A stretch of DNA of 32,054 nt from Actinomycetes bacterium (lineage in GTDB: Bacteria; Actinomycetota; Acidimicrobiia; Acidimicrobiales; JAJYPT01). The stretch spans positions 1-32,054 of the forward strand of contig JAJYPT010000003.1 of the NCBI GenBank assembly GCA_021795135.1, written 5' to 3'. The notes below the pieces were generated by a model that had not been told where the DNA came from, ran no database searches, and saw only the letters and a program-made list of their open reading frames with translations. The position numbers and the translations under genes are program-made. This document shows, in pieces, positions 1-7,627 of this stretch (position 1 is the stretch's first letter; each line of letters starts with the position of its first letter).

Positions 1-813
1 CTTCCTCTTCAAGCTTATTTTCGAATCAACTCTGAAAATGCTGGACAGTTTGAACGTACCCTTATCATTGCCGATGAAGGATCTCAAGTTCATTACATTG
101 AGGGATGTTCTGCTCCTGTTTATTCTTCTGACTCTTTGCATTCAGCAGTTGTAGAAATAATTGTAAAACCAAGTGCAAGAGTAACTTATACTACGATCCA
201 AAACTGGTCTAACAATGTTTATAATCTTGTTACAAAAAGAGCTCGCTGTGAAGCAGAGGCTCATATGGAATGGATTGATGGAAACATTGGATCAAGACTT
301 ACTATGAAATATCCTTCTGTTTATCTAGTTGGTCCAAAAGCCTCAGGAGAAGTACTTTCTGTAGCTTACGCAGGACCTGGACAGCATCAAGATGCTGGAG
401 CAAAAATGATTCATGCTGCTCCTGAGACAACTTCTACAATTATTTCTAAATCCATTTCCAAAGATGGGGGTAGAACTTCTTATAGAGGTTTGGTTCATGT
501 AGATGAAGGAGCTCACAATTCCAAGAGCTTTGTTCGCTGTGACGCTTTGATTTTAGATGATCAAAGCCGTTCTGATACTTATCCCTATATGGAAGTAGGC
601 GAACAAGATGCTCAAATTGGACATGAAGCAACTGTTTCCAAAGTAGGAGATGACCAACTATTTTATCTAATGAGTAGAGGTCTTTCAGAAACAGAAGCTA
701 TGAGCATGGTCGTAAATGGCTTTATTGAACCTGTAACACGCACCCTTCCTATGGAATATGCTGTTGAGTGGAGTCGATTGATTGAACTCCAAATGGAAGG
801 CTCAGTAGGATAA
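1..813 (+). CDS. sufB: Fe-S cluster assembly scaffold SufB (C-terminal part; 5' end outside window)
   Basis: The reading frame is open from base 1 to the TAA at 811-813, giving 270 residues, so the gene starts upstream of the window. It reads as the SufB beta-helix core. Near the window start is PLQAYFRIN...QFERTLIIADEGS, followed by VHYIEGCSAP and SLHSAVVEIIVK, all typical of SufB. The C-terminal part carries HNSKSFVRCDALIL, with a conserved cysteine, and IGHEATVSKV, with the His-Glu pair at the SufB/SufD cluster-assembly interface. In the cytosolic SufBCD complex, SufB is the scaffold on which Fe-S clusters are built, driven by the SufC ATPase. It is first in the visible operon sufB, 115-aa protein, sufD, Rieske, sufC. 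An internal TTG at 136 is not the start, because homology extends upstream of it. Confidence 0.97.
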   Translation, partial: LPLQAYFRINSENAGQFERTLIIADEGSQVHYIEGCSAPVYSSDSLHSAVVEIIVKPSARVTYTTIQNWSNNVYNLVTKRARCEAEAHMEWIDGNIGSRLTMKYPSVYLVGPKASGEVLSVAYAGPGQHQDAGAKMIHAAPETTSTIISKSISKDGGRTSYRGLVHVDEGAHNSKSFVRCDALILDDQSRSDTYPYMEVGEQDAQIGHEATVSKVGDDQLFYLMSRGLSETEAMSMVVNGFIEPVTRTLPMEYAVEWSRLIELQMEGSVG

Positions 814-876
814 AACTTGATTAGATATCGTCAAGCAAAAGAACCTTCAAATAATATTTGACAGAAGGATAAACCA

Positions 877-1224
877 ATGACGATGAGAGAAGAGTGTAAA
901 AATTATCAAAGCCGGACATATGATTCGGGAGAGGTCATGAGGACTTGCAGCTTAGATTTAGCTCCAGAAGCCCCTTGGCGTTGTCCTGAGAATTGTCCGG
1001 CTTATGCTCCTAGAAGCGCAGATGTAGGCTGGGTACGTGGAAGCTTAGTTGAACCGCCTTTAGAAGAAGAGCCAAATATTGATGAAGATTCTTTGGAGAT
1101 GCTTGAAGAAGCCGAAGAAGTAGTTAATGATATTGGCCCTTCTGTCATTTCTGAAGTAGAAAAAGAAAGATCTAAAAACTCTTCCCCAAAGAGATTTAAA
1201 CTACCGTGGAAAAAAAATTCTTAA
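877..1224 (+). CDS. Small cysteine-containing protein embedded in the suf operon (unknown function)
   Basis: A 115-residue protein between sufB and sufD on the same strand. ATG 877 has a good Shine-Dalgarno (agaagga, 862-868); a second ATG at 883 is possible. The N-terminal 45 residues hold four cysteines (C7, C24, C36, C40) in EECKNY, RTCSL and a Trp-Arg-Cys-Pro...Cys-Pro segment, a pattern that could bind a metal ion or an Fe-S cluster. Residues about 60-100 are very acidic (LEEEPNIDEDSLEMLEEAEEVV), and the tail is basic (KRFKLPWKKNS). There is no signal peptide or membrane segment. I recognise no named family. I recall similar proteins at this operon position in Acidimicrobiia, but that is unverified memory. 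The position suggests a role in Fe-S assembly, for example as an acidic partner or metal handler; this is inference. Confidence 0.82.
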   Translation: MTMREECKNYQSRTYDSGEVMRTCSLDLAPEAPWRCPENCPAYAPRSADVGWVRGSLVEPPLEEEPNIDEDSLEMLEEAEEVVNDIGPSVISEVEKERSKNSSPKRFKLPWKKNS

Positions 1225-1251
1225 ATAGATATTGAATTGAGTTGAGCTAGA

Positions 1252-2586
1252 GTGAATTCTAATAAAGGTGTCTTTACCCCTGAACAAGCAGAGGGTCTTC
1301 CTGGTCCTAAATGGTTGAAAACAGCAAGGCTTGCTGCAGCCCAACGTTTTTCTAAAGCCCAATTACCTTCTGAAGCGGAAGAAGTATGGCGCTATAGTAG
1401 AATCGATGAATTAGATCTTGATAAGTTTCATCCTTTTCAAGTTAATGTCTCTTCACAAGCAGCTATACCAGATCAATTGAATTCCCTACTGAATTCGTTT
1501 AGTCAAAATTCAGGTTTTTTGCTATTTCATAATGGGCAATTGGTAAAAAAAAATCTAAGTCAAATAGCCCAAGATAAACAAGTAAAAATAGGTTCGGTTC
1601 AAGAAACTAGAGATGGAATTTTTGATTCAGTTCCTTTGATTCAAGACGCCTTTGCAGATCTTTCAATAGCATTCTTGTTAGATGCAGCAGTTATAGAAAT
1701 ACCTACAGGGGTAAGTCTGGAAGATCCTATAGTAATTTTGCATCTTGTAGATGAGCCTAATGTTGCTGTTTTCCCAAGAACTGTAATAAGAGCTGGACAA
1801 GGCTCTAGTGTTAGGGTCATAGATCATTTAACATCAACCAATGTAGAAGCTTTAGTTTGTTCGGTTTCTGAACTTGATGTAGATGAGGCTGCAAATCTTA
1901 CCTATCTATTCAATCAAGATCTTGGTCCCAAAGTATGGCAGTTGGGGTATCAATCTTCTCAAGTAGGTAAAGATGCTTCTTTTGAATCCTTTACTACCTT
2001 TTTAGGTGGAGATTATGCTCGCATGCGTACCGATTCAAGATTGGTTGGTCAAGGTGGTTCAGTTAAACTTTTAGCTGCTTATTATGGAGATGGTTCTCAA
2101 GTTCATGATTTTAGAACTCTTCAAGAACATAGTGCTCCTAAAACCACAAGCGAGCTTTTATTTAAAGGTGCAGTTCAAGGCAAAGCTCGTTCTGTCTATT
2201 CTGGTCTTATTAAAGTAGATAATGGAGCAAGCGGTACTAATGCTTTTCAAACTAATCGTAATCTAGTTCTATCAGAGGGCGCTCATGCCTATTCGGTTCC
2301 CAACTTAGAAATAGATGAGAACGAAGTAAGTTGTAGTCATGCTTCGGCAGTGGGGCCTATTGATAAAGATCATCTTTATTACTTGGAAAGTCGTGGGATT
2401 CCTACTGAAGTTGCCGAAAGACTAATTGTGCTTGGGTTTTTCGAAGATATTTTATCTAGAAATGCTTCATCACAACTCCAAGATTGGTTGAGAGAGTCGA
2501 TAGCGAAAAAACTCAATGCTGGATTTAAAATTATTGCTGATTTAGAAAATAAACCTGAAGGTTTAAAAGTAGGAAGTGAGATTTGA
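1252..2586 (+). CDS. sufD: Fe-S cluster assembly protein SufD
   Basis: A 444-residue SufD, the SufB paralogue that completes the SufBC2D complex. The N-terminus (FTPEQAEGLPGPKWLKTARLAAAQRF, then EAEEVWRYSRIDELDLD) is the standard SufD opening. The C-terminal beta-helix includes KGAVQGKARSVYSGLIKV and SCSHASAVGPIDKDHLYYLESRG, with the conserved His of the SufB-SufD interface, and ends with the helical FFEDIL segment. The start is GTG 1252, 27 nt after the preceding stop; the Shine-Dalgarno there is weak, so translation may be partly coupled to the upstream gene. The stop TGA (2584-2586) overlaps the ATG of the Rieske gene by one base, indicating one transcript. Length is normal for the family. 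Confidence 0.96.
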   Translation: MNSNKGVFTPEQAEGLPGPKWLKTARLAAAQRFSKAQLPSEAEEVWRYSRIDELDLDKFHPFQVNVSSQAAIPDQLNSLLNSFSQNSGFLLFHNGQLVKKNLSQIAQDKQVKIGSVQETRDGIFDSVPLIQDAFADLSIAFLLDAAVIEIPTGVSLEDPIVILHLVDEPNVAVFPRTVIRAGQGSSVRVIDHLTSTNVEALVCSVSELDVDEAANLTYLFNQDLGPKVWQLGYQSSQVGKDASFESFTTFLGGDYARMRTDSRLVGQGGSVKLLAAYYGDGSQVHDFRTLQEHSAPKTTSELLFKGAVQGKARSVYSGLIKVDNGASGTNAFQTNRNLVLSEGAHAYSVPNLEIDENEVSCSHASAVGPIDKDHLYYLESRGIPTEVAERLIVLGFFEDILSRNASSQLQDWLRESIAKKLNAGFKIIADLENKPEGLKVGSEI

Positions 2587-2906
2587 TGTCAGAGAGCATA
2601 AGACTTTGTTCTGTCTCGGATATAAAACCAGATACAGCTCGTCGTTTTGATGTTGGTCCTCACAGGATTGCTTTAGTGCGTATAGGTGAGAATGAGTTTT
2701 TTGCTATTGGAGATAAATGTAGTCATGCTGATTATTCTTTATCTGAAGGAGAAGTTTATGCCGATCAATATGAAATTGAGTGTTGGAAACATGGCAGTAC
2801 CTTTTCACTAAAAACAGGAGAACCTACAGTTTTACCTGCTACAAAACCAGTTCCTACATATGAGGTAAAGCTAAATGGAGACAATATTATGGTGGAAATA
2901 TCATGA
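2586..2906 (+). CDS. Rieske [2Fe-2S] ferredoxin-like protein of the suf operon
   Basis: A 106-residue Rieske domain protein. The cluster ligands are visible as C45-x-H47 (KCSHAD) and C66-x-x-H69 (ECWKHG), about 18 residues apart, as in NirD-like and dioxygenase ferredoxin subunits. Such a protein is a common member of actinobacterial suf operons, probably donating electrons or shuttling a cluster, though its exact role is not settled. I place the start at ATG 2586, overlapping the sufD stop by one base, with aggaag at 2571-2576 as ribosome binding site; an in-frame TTG at 2583 is possible but less likely. It overlaps sufC by four bases (ATGA). The protein is soluble, with no signal or membrane anchor. 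Confidence 0.92.
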   Translation: MSESIRLCSVSDIKPDTARRFDVGPHRIALVRIGENEFFAIGDKCSHADYSLSEGEVYADQYEIECWKHGSTFSLKTGEPTVLPATKPVPTYEVKLNGDNIMVEIS

Positions 2907-3661
2907 CATCTTCAACATTTAAAGTTAGTGGACTTCGAGCTGGAATTTTAGGTAAAGAAATTGTCAAAGGAATTGACCTTGAAATACATTCTGGTCAAGT
3001 CCATGCCATTATGGGTCCCAATGGATCTGGTAAAAGTACTCTTTCCCATGTCTTGATGGGAAGACCAGGATATGAAGTTATTTCTGGTAGTGCAACTATA
3101 GATGGCATAGAACTATTGGGAATGCCAATTTGGCAAAGAGCACAAGCGGGTCTTTTTATTGCTCTCCAATATCCAATAGAAGTGCCAGGAGTGAGTTTAG
3201 AAAACGCGCTAGGGGAAGCTTTTGCAGCCAGAGGACAAGATCGTTCCATGGTGTATGAAAAAGTTTTAGCCGAGGCTAAAAGACTTGATTTTGATGAAAA
3301 GTTTTTATCTCGTTCACTAAATGTAGATCTTTCGGGTGGAGAAAAAAAGAGGAATGAAACTCTTCAACTGGGAGTACTAGAGCCTAAATTTGCAATTTTG
3401 GATGAGATCGATTCAGGTCTAGATATTGATGCTTTGAGAGATGTTTCTAGAAGGATCGAAGCTGCAACTACTGAATTTTCTTTAGGTGTTTTAGCTATAA
3501 CTCACTATAGTCGACTTCTTAAAGAATTGAAACCTGATGTAATTCATGTTATGGCTGGTGGAAAAATAATAGATACTGGTGGTCCTGAGCTAGCTGATAA
3601 GTTGGAAAAGACAGGATATAGCGCTTATGGCTTAAAAGATGAGGAACCTATTGTTATCTAG
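2903..3661 (+). CDS. sufC: Fe-S cluster assembly ATPase SufC (operon copy)
   Basis: A 252-residue ABC-type ATPase of the SufC family, which works without a transmembrane partner and powers SufBCD. Walker A is GPNGSGKST (38-46), the Q-loop region is IALQYPIEVPGV, the signature is LSGGEKKRNE, Walker B is FAILDEIDSGLDID, and the switch His is in ITHYSR. These are SufC hallmarks; ordinary transporter ATPases lack the GEKKRNE extension. It starts inside the end of the Rieske gene (ATGA overlap). It is the last suf gene of the operon here: no sufS or sufU follows. A second, clearly diverged SufC lies at 14175-14927 on the other strand. This copy is likely the partner of the adjacent SufB and SufD. 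Confidence 0.96.
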   Translation: MTSSTFKVSGLRAGILGKEIVKGIDLEIHSGQVHAIMGPNGSGKSTLSHVLMGRPGYEVISGSATIDGIELLGMPIWQRAQAGLFIALQYPIEVPGVSLENALGEAFAARGQDRSMVYEKVLAEAKRLDFDEKFLSRSLNVDLSGGEKKRNETLQLGVLEPKFAILDEIDSGLDIDALRDVSRRIEAATTEFSLGVLAITHYSRLLKELKPDVIHVMAGGKIIDTGGPELADKLEKTGYSAYGLKDEEPIVI

Positions 3662-3730
3662 GCGATATTTTTGGTGTCGTGAAATTCTAAACTTTGGTAA
3701 ATAGATAATAAAGTAACAAGAAAGGCAAAG

Positions 3731-4087
3731 ATGACTATTGAAGAACAAGATGGAGATAGTCCTCTTTGGGGGTCTTGGGAAAAAGTAGTTTCTTTTGATC
3801 CCACTAAGGCAACAGTTCGTCCTGTTATCTCCAGTCAAGGATCTAAGGCATTTATAGTAGGTCTAGAGCCAGGCCAACAACTTCGAAGTCACCCAGCTCC
3901 TGCTGACTTGTATTTATTTGTTGTACAAGGCAGTGTAACTTTTACGATAGCAGACCAAGTCAATGCTGTAAATCTTGGAGATTGTGTACTGATGAAAAAA
4001 GGAGTTCCTCATGCTATTTATAATAGCCAAGAAGCTCGGGCTGCTGTTTTGGGAGTTACCTTGCCTCTATCAACTGTTTCACGATAA
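3731..4087 (+). CDS. Small cupin-domain protein
   Basis: A 118-residue single-domain cupin. The second cupin motif is clear (GDCVLMKKGVPHAIYN: Gly-Asp, Gly-x-Pro-His, Asn). The first is degenerate: the region SHPAPADLYLFVVQG keeps one histidine and the closing glycine but lacks the usual HxH and glutamate, so the metal site may be incomplete or altered. Cupins of this size are often small-molecule or metal sensors, isomerases or dioxygenase-like, and the sequence alone does not say which. The gene starts 69 nt after sufC at ATG 3731, with an AAAGG ribosome binding site just upstream, so it could be the last gene of the suf transcript. A small hairpin follows its stop. Confidence 0.8.
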   Translation: MTIEEQDGDSPLWGSWEKVVSFDPTKATVRPVISSQGSKAFIVGLEPGQQLRSHPAPADLYLFVVQGSVTFTIADQVNAVNLGDCVLMKKGVPHAIYNSQEARAAVLGVTLPLSTVSR

Positions 4088-4094
4088 ATAGACT

Positions 4095-4110
4095 TAGCAA
4101 TTTGTTGCTA
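4095..4110 (+). terminator. Possible weak terminator hairpin after the suf/cupin operon
   Basis: A perfect 6-bp stem (TAGCAA / TTGCTA) with a 4-nt loop begins 8 nt after the cupin stop codon. The stem is AT-rich, and the T-rich stretch (4121 onward) is some 12 nt further on, so this is a poor intrinsic terminator. Position is the main support. Confidence 0.3.
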
Positions 4111-4641
4111 TGGCTCAGTCGATTTTTATTTCTTTTGAAATTCATTGACTGAATTGTTATTTTTTACCTGTATTTGAGATTATGTACTTTGCTAGTAGTC
4201 CAATTTTTATAAAATAAAACTAATACGGGTTCCTCTAGTTTTAGACAATGCTTCATAGCTTGTCATGCAATTCCTCAGATTGCAGTCTCTAAGGACAGTT
4301 TCATTGATCCTTACAGTTTCGTCTATTCTAAATGCACTTCAACCTAAATATTGGAGTTATTGTTATACTCCAAACATTTTTGCCTTACTTTTTCAAAGTA
4401 TTGGATAGCTTCCATGGTTTGTCCTTAAAGGCTTTACTTTCTAAGTAATAAAATTTTCTGAAAAAAGAAAGTATTTTAATTTTACTTTTTATATAAGAAT
4501 CTCCTCAAAAATTCTTTGACCAACAAATTTCTAAAATTTATTCTTTTAGTTTCCATTACTTTCAAAAATTAGGAATCCCTTCATGGAGGGCTATTTATTT
4601 TAAGTTTAGTTATTTGTATTTGAAGGTGTTCAAAAATAAAT

Positions 4642-4687
4642 TTTAGAAATTTTTTTGATCTGCTATAGACATAATACCTATCGGTAT
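4642..4687 (+). promoter_or_regulatory. Candidate promoter and palindrome upstream of the LacI-family gene
   Basis: An extended -10 (TGCTATAGA, 4661-4669) has a weak -35-like TTTAGA at 4642-4647 (16-nt spacer). Overlapping the expected transcription start is an inverted repeat ATACC-tatc-GGTAT (4674-4687), well placed to bind a repressor. The promoter match is modest. Confidence 0.35.
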
Positions 4688-4708
4688 GTAAGATAAGTGC
4701 TCAAATAG

Positions 4709-4720
4709 AGAAAGCGCTTA
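4709..4720. promoter_or_regulatory. LacI-family-type operator abutting the lacI start codon
   Basis: An 8-bp perfect palindrome AAGCGCTT with a central CG step (4712-4719) ends four bases before the ATG at 4724. Central CG palindromes of this form are characteristic of LacI/GalR operators, so it is a likely autoregulatory site. The 11-mer AGAAAGCGCTT (4709-4719) recurs inverted inside the GH39 gene at 6301-6311. Confidence 0.55.
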
Positions 4721-4723
4721 CGT

Positions 4724-5770
4724 ATGCCTAGTGAATTCGAAAAACCGACAATTTATGAAGTAGCTGAACGAGCCGGGGTTTCCATTGCTTCGGTATCTAG
4801 AGTATTGCAGAACAAGCCTGGAGTCTCTGAAGCTACTCGAAAAATGATTACTTCAGTAATGCAAGAGTTAGGATATGTTCCAAGTAATGCAGCTCGAGGT
4901 TTGGCGGGTTGTAGAGCTGGAATTATAGGATTGATATTTCCAGATTTAGATGATCCTTCTATGGAATCTGGACATGAGACTCTGCTTTATTTTGATGAAA
5001 TTATTAGAGGAGCACAAAGAGCGGCTCGACAAGAAGGTATTGCAGTGTTGATAGCTGCGACCCATTCTGCTTCTGGTAGGGAACTGGCTTTATCAATCGC
5101 AAGTAAAGTTGATGGATTGGTGGTAATGGCCCGTAGTGTCCCAGAGGTAGATATGCGTTCTTTGGCTACTAGGATTCCAACAGTGTTATTAGCAGCTGAT
5201 AGGCATATTTCGGGAGTTGACTATTTGATAGCAGACAATGAAGGCGGTGCAGCCGCTGTCACTAGACATCTTGTTGAATATCATAAATATCCAACTGTGA
5301 AGTTTATAGGGGGCCCTTCGAATTCACCAGATTCTAGAGCTCGTTTTCGTGGGTATTGTAAAGCATTGGCTTTAGCCAATCTTGAAGTTCCAAAAAGCCC
5401 CTGGATGGCTGGAGATTTTACAGAAGCTAGTGGTCGTAGGATTGCTAAAGTAATTCTTTCAAAAGGGTCTCTTCCTAGATCTGTTGTCGTTGGAAATGAC
5501 CAAATGGCATTTGGGATGATGAAAGTACTCATATCTGAAGGAATCAAAGTACCCCAAGAGGTAGCAATTACTGGTTTCGATGATCTTCCAGTAGCTCGCT
5601 ATTTGCAGCCGGGTTTGACTACTGTTCGCCAGCCAATGAGACAGCTGGGTGCTGAATCTATTCGATTGCTTCTTGTGCGTTTAGGTGGGGCTACCTCTCC
5701 TCAATCAGTTACGTTGCCAACTGAACTTACGTTACGACAAAGTTGTGGATGTGTAAACGATGACTACTAA
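4724..5770 (+). CDS. LacI/GalR-family transcriptional regulator
   Basis: A 348-residue regulator of standard LacI length. The N-terminal helix-turn-helix and hinge read PTIYEVAERAGVSIASVSRVLQ...YVPSNAARGLA, with the IASVSRVL recognition helix and AARGLA hinge helix of the family. The rest is a periplasmic-binding-protein-like effector domain (GIIGLIFPDLDDP..., VGNDQMAFGMMKVL, VAITGFDDLPVARYLQPGLTTVRQP), ending in the usual LRQSCGC tail. It heads an operon of a GH39 glycosidase and an oligosaccharide/peptide-type ABC transporter, and its 3' end overlaps the GH39 start by 11 nt. It most likely represses or activates this operon in response to a sugar or oligosaccharide. An operator-like palindrome touches its own start. 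Confidence 0.95.
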   Translation: MPSEFEKPTIYEVAERAGVSIASVSRVLQNKPGVSEATRKMITSVMQELGYVPSNAARGLAGCRAGIIGLIFPDLDDPSMESGHETLLYFDEIIRGAQRAARQEGIAVLIAATHSASGRELALSIASKVDGLVVMARSVPEVDMRSLATRIPTVLLAADRHISGVDYLIADNEGGAAAVTRHLVEYHKYPTVKFIGGPSNSPDSRARFRGYCKALALANLEVPKSPWMAGDFTEASGRRIAKVILSKGSLPRSVVVGNDQMAFGMMKVLISEGIKVPQEVAITGFDDLPVARYLQPGLTTVRQPMRQLGAESIRLLLVRLGGATSPQSVTLPTELTLRQSCGCVNDDY

Positions 5771-7601
5771 AAAACCAATTTCACCACGAGATGATTGGCG
5801 AAAACGAATTAGTCTTCGTTCTGATGAACAAGCTACTTTAAATACCAAGATAAATTCAACATTACAAGCTCCTGCAGGGTTAGTAGCTACTCCTGGGCAA
5901 GCTCAAATTACTTTGAGATGGCTTCCAGTAGAAGGAGCAATTGGTTATATAATTTTTCGCTCTTTTGATGATGATGGATTTGTTGCTATCAATCATGGTG
6001 GTAGCGATGTCTTGGCTGTGCCTGAATTGTTATATGCAGATACCGATATCGTATCTGGAACTTTTTATTCTTATCGAGTAGCAGCGACTGCATCACTTGA
6101 TATAGCACCTGGACCTATGTCTAAGACGGTGACTTGTCAGGCAGTATCAACCATTGCCAGACCCCTTATTGGTCTAGTTGATAGTGCTGGTTCAGATGGT
6201 GATTTGGATCGAGTTTGGCATATGATAGGTTCTGAGCGTTTATCCCAACTAGATGAAGACTTTGATGTTTTTGGAAATCCTATTGGTAAAGAGTTTTCTC
6301 AAGCGCTTTCTATTGCGAGCAGCGAACTTGGAGCAACTATGGTTCGAGCTCATGCGATTTATCATGATGACTTGGAAGTATTTTCATGGAAACAAGGTAA
6401 TCCCAAATATAATTTTACCAAAGTCGATGCAATATTTGACAAGATTATAGAATTGGGTTTGCGTCCAGTTGTTGAGTTATCATTTATGCCTTATGATTTA
6501 GCAACTGACCCTAATGCTACTGTTTTTGACTACCGAGGTATAATTTCGCCTCCTCGCGATTGGGCTAAATGGGCTGAGCTTAATTTTGAACTAGGCAAAC
6601 ATCTAGTTGAGCGTTATGGCATCGATGAAGTTTCTCAATGGGCTTTTGAGGTATGGAACGAACCTAATCTTGATGTCTTTTGGACAGGCACTCAAAAAGA
6701 CTATTTTCAATTATATGACCTTGCAGCAATGGCAATTAAAGAAGTTGACAGTCGTTTGATTGTTGGCGGCCCTGCTACTGCAGCTGGGGAGTGGTTATAT
6801 GCTTTTATTGCTCATGTTGCAGATAATGCAATACCTTTGGATTTTTTATCTACCCACACTTATGGCAATACCCCTTTAGATGTTAGGCCTATTTTAGCTA
6901 AATACCACCTAGAGAAGACAAAGATATGGTGGACTGAATGGGGAGTAGGATCTACCCATTTCGGACCTATCCATGATACTGCTTTAGGAGCCCCTTTTAT
7001 TTTAAGAGGTTTTAAAGCTGTACAAGGTCGAGTTGATGCAGTTGCCTATTGGGTTATTAGTGATCATTTTGAAGAACTTGGACGACCTCCTCGGTTGTTT
7101 CATAACGGTTTTGGTCTTCTTTCGGTGGGCAATTTACGAAAACCTCGTTTTTGGGCTGTACGCCTAGCGCAAGAGCTTGGAGATCACCTTCTGCCAGTTG
7201 GCATAGAAGGTGATGGTGCCGAATCCCTAGTAGAGATATGGGCAACAAAATCTTTCGATGGCCAAGTTGATGTTTTGTTATGGAACAGTACTCTCAATGC
7301 ATCCAAGTTTGAGGGAGATGCACAACTTGAGAGAACTGTATCTTTAGATGTCGTTGGGCTAGAGCCAGGGATCTATAAAGTATTTCTTGCTCGAGTAGAT
7401 AGTAATCATTCTAATATCATCAGGCATTGTCCGCCTGAGGTGAAATGGCCCAATGAAAAATTGTGGAAGCAAATTGCTACCCAAGACCAGCTGTGGGAGA
7501 CCACGTTGGATGATTTAACTATAACGACAAAAACAAAAGTTAACTATGAAGTGATTTTACCAATGCCGGCAGTGGTCCGGATTAGGTTTAAACCATCTTA
7601 G
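5760..7601 (+). CDS. Intracellular glycoside hydrolase family 39-like enzyme with N-terminal fibronectin III domain
   Basis: A 613-residue protein. Residues about 36-128 form a fibronectin type III domain (APAGLVATPGQAQITLRWLPVEGAIGYIIFRS...FYSYRVAAT). Residues about 135-480 match the GH39 TIM barrel: the acid/base Glu is E301 in FEVWNEPNLDVFW, and the nucleophile Glu is probably E393 in WWTEWGVGS. The C-terminal part is a beta-rich accessory domain. There is no signal peptide, so it acts in the cytoplasm, probably trimming imported oligosaccharides (beta-xylosides are the classic GH39 substrates; other specificities exist). It overlaps the LacI gene by 11 nt and precedes the transporter genes by 26 nt. 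An FN3 module in a cytoplasmic enzyme is unusual, since FN3 domains are typically found on secreted carbohydrate enzymes. Confidence 0.85.
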   Translation: MTTKKPISPRDDWRKRISLRSDEQATLNTKINSTLQAPAGLVATPGQAQITLRWLPVEGAIGYIIFRSFDDDGFVAINHGGSDVLAVPELLYADTDIVSGTFYSYRVAATASLDIAPGPMSKTVTCQAVSTIARPLIGLVDSAGSDGDLDRVWHMIGSERLSQLDEDFDVFGNPIGKEFSQALSIASSELGATMVRAHAIYHDDLEVFSWKQGNPKYNFTKVDAIFDKIIELGLRPVVELSFMPYDLATDPNATVFDYRGIISPPRDWAKWAELNFELGKHLVERYGIDEVSQWAFEVWNEPNLDVFWTGTQKDYFQLYDLAAMAIKEVDSRLIVGGPATAAGEWLYAFIAHVADNAIPLDFLSTHTYGNTPLDVRPILAKYHLEKTKIWWTEWGVGSTHFGPIHDTALGAPFILRGFKAVQGRVDAVAYWVISDHFEELGRPPRLFHNGFGLLSVGNLRKPRFWAVRLAQELGDHLLPVGIEGDGAESLVEIWATKSFDGQVDVLLWNSTLNASKFEGDAQLERTVSLDVVGLEPGIYKVFLARVDSNHSNIIRHCPPEVKWPNEKLWKQIATQDQLWETTLDDLTITTKTKVNYEVILPMPAVVRIRFKPS

Positions 7602-7627
7602 GATAACAGTCCAAGGGGGAGATAAAA

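Larger units (their letters stand above)
4088..4723. other. AT-rich intergenic region of 636 nt without a recognisable gene
   Basis: No plausible coding frame, tRNA or rRNA is seen. It contains several small inverted repeats: TGCAAT/ATTGCA (4266-4284, 7-nt loop), a CCCTtcatggAGGG palindrome (4577-4590) and TTTGAAggtgTTCAAA (4619-4634). The last 100 nt hold the likely promoter and operators of the LacI-family gene. The rest may be a long leader, a weakly structured spacer or a decayed gene; nothing separates these. Confidence 0.6.
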
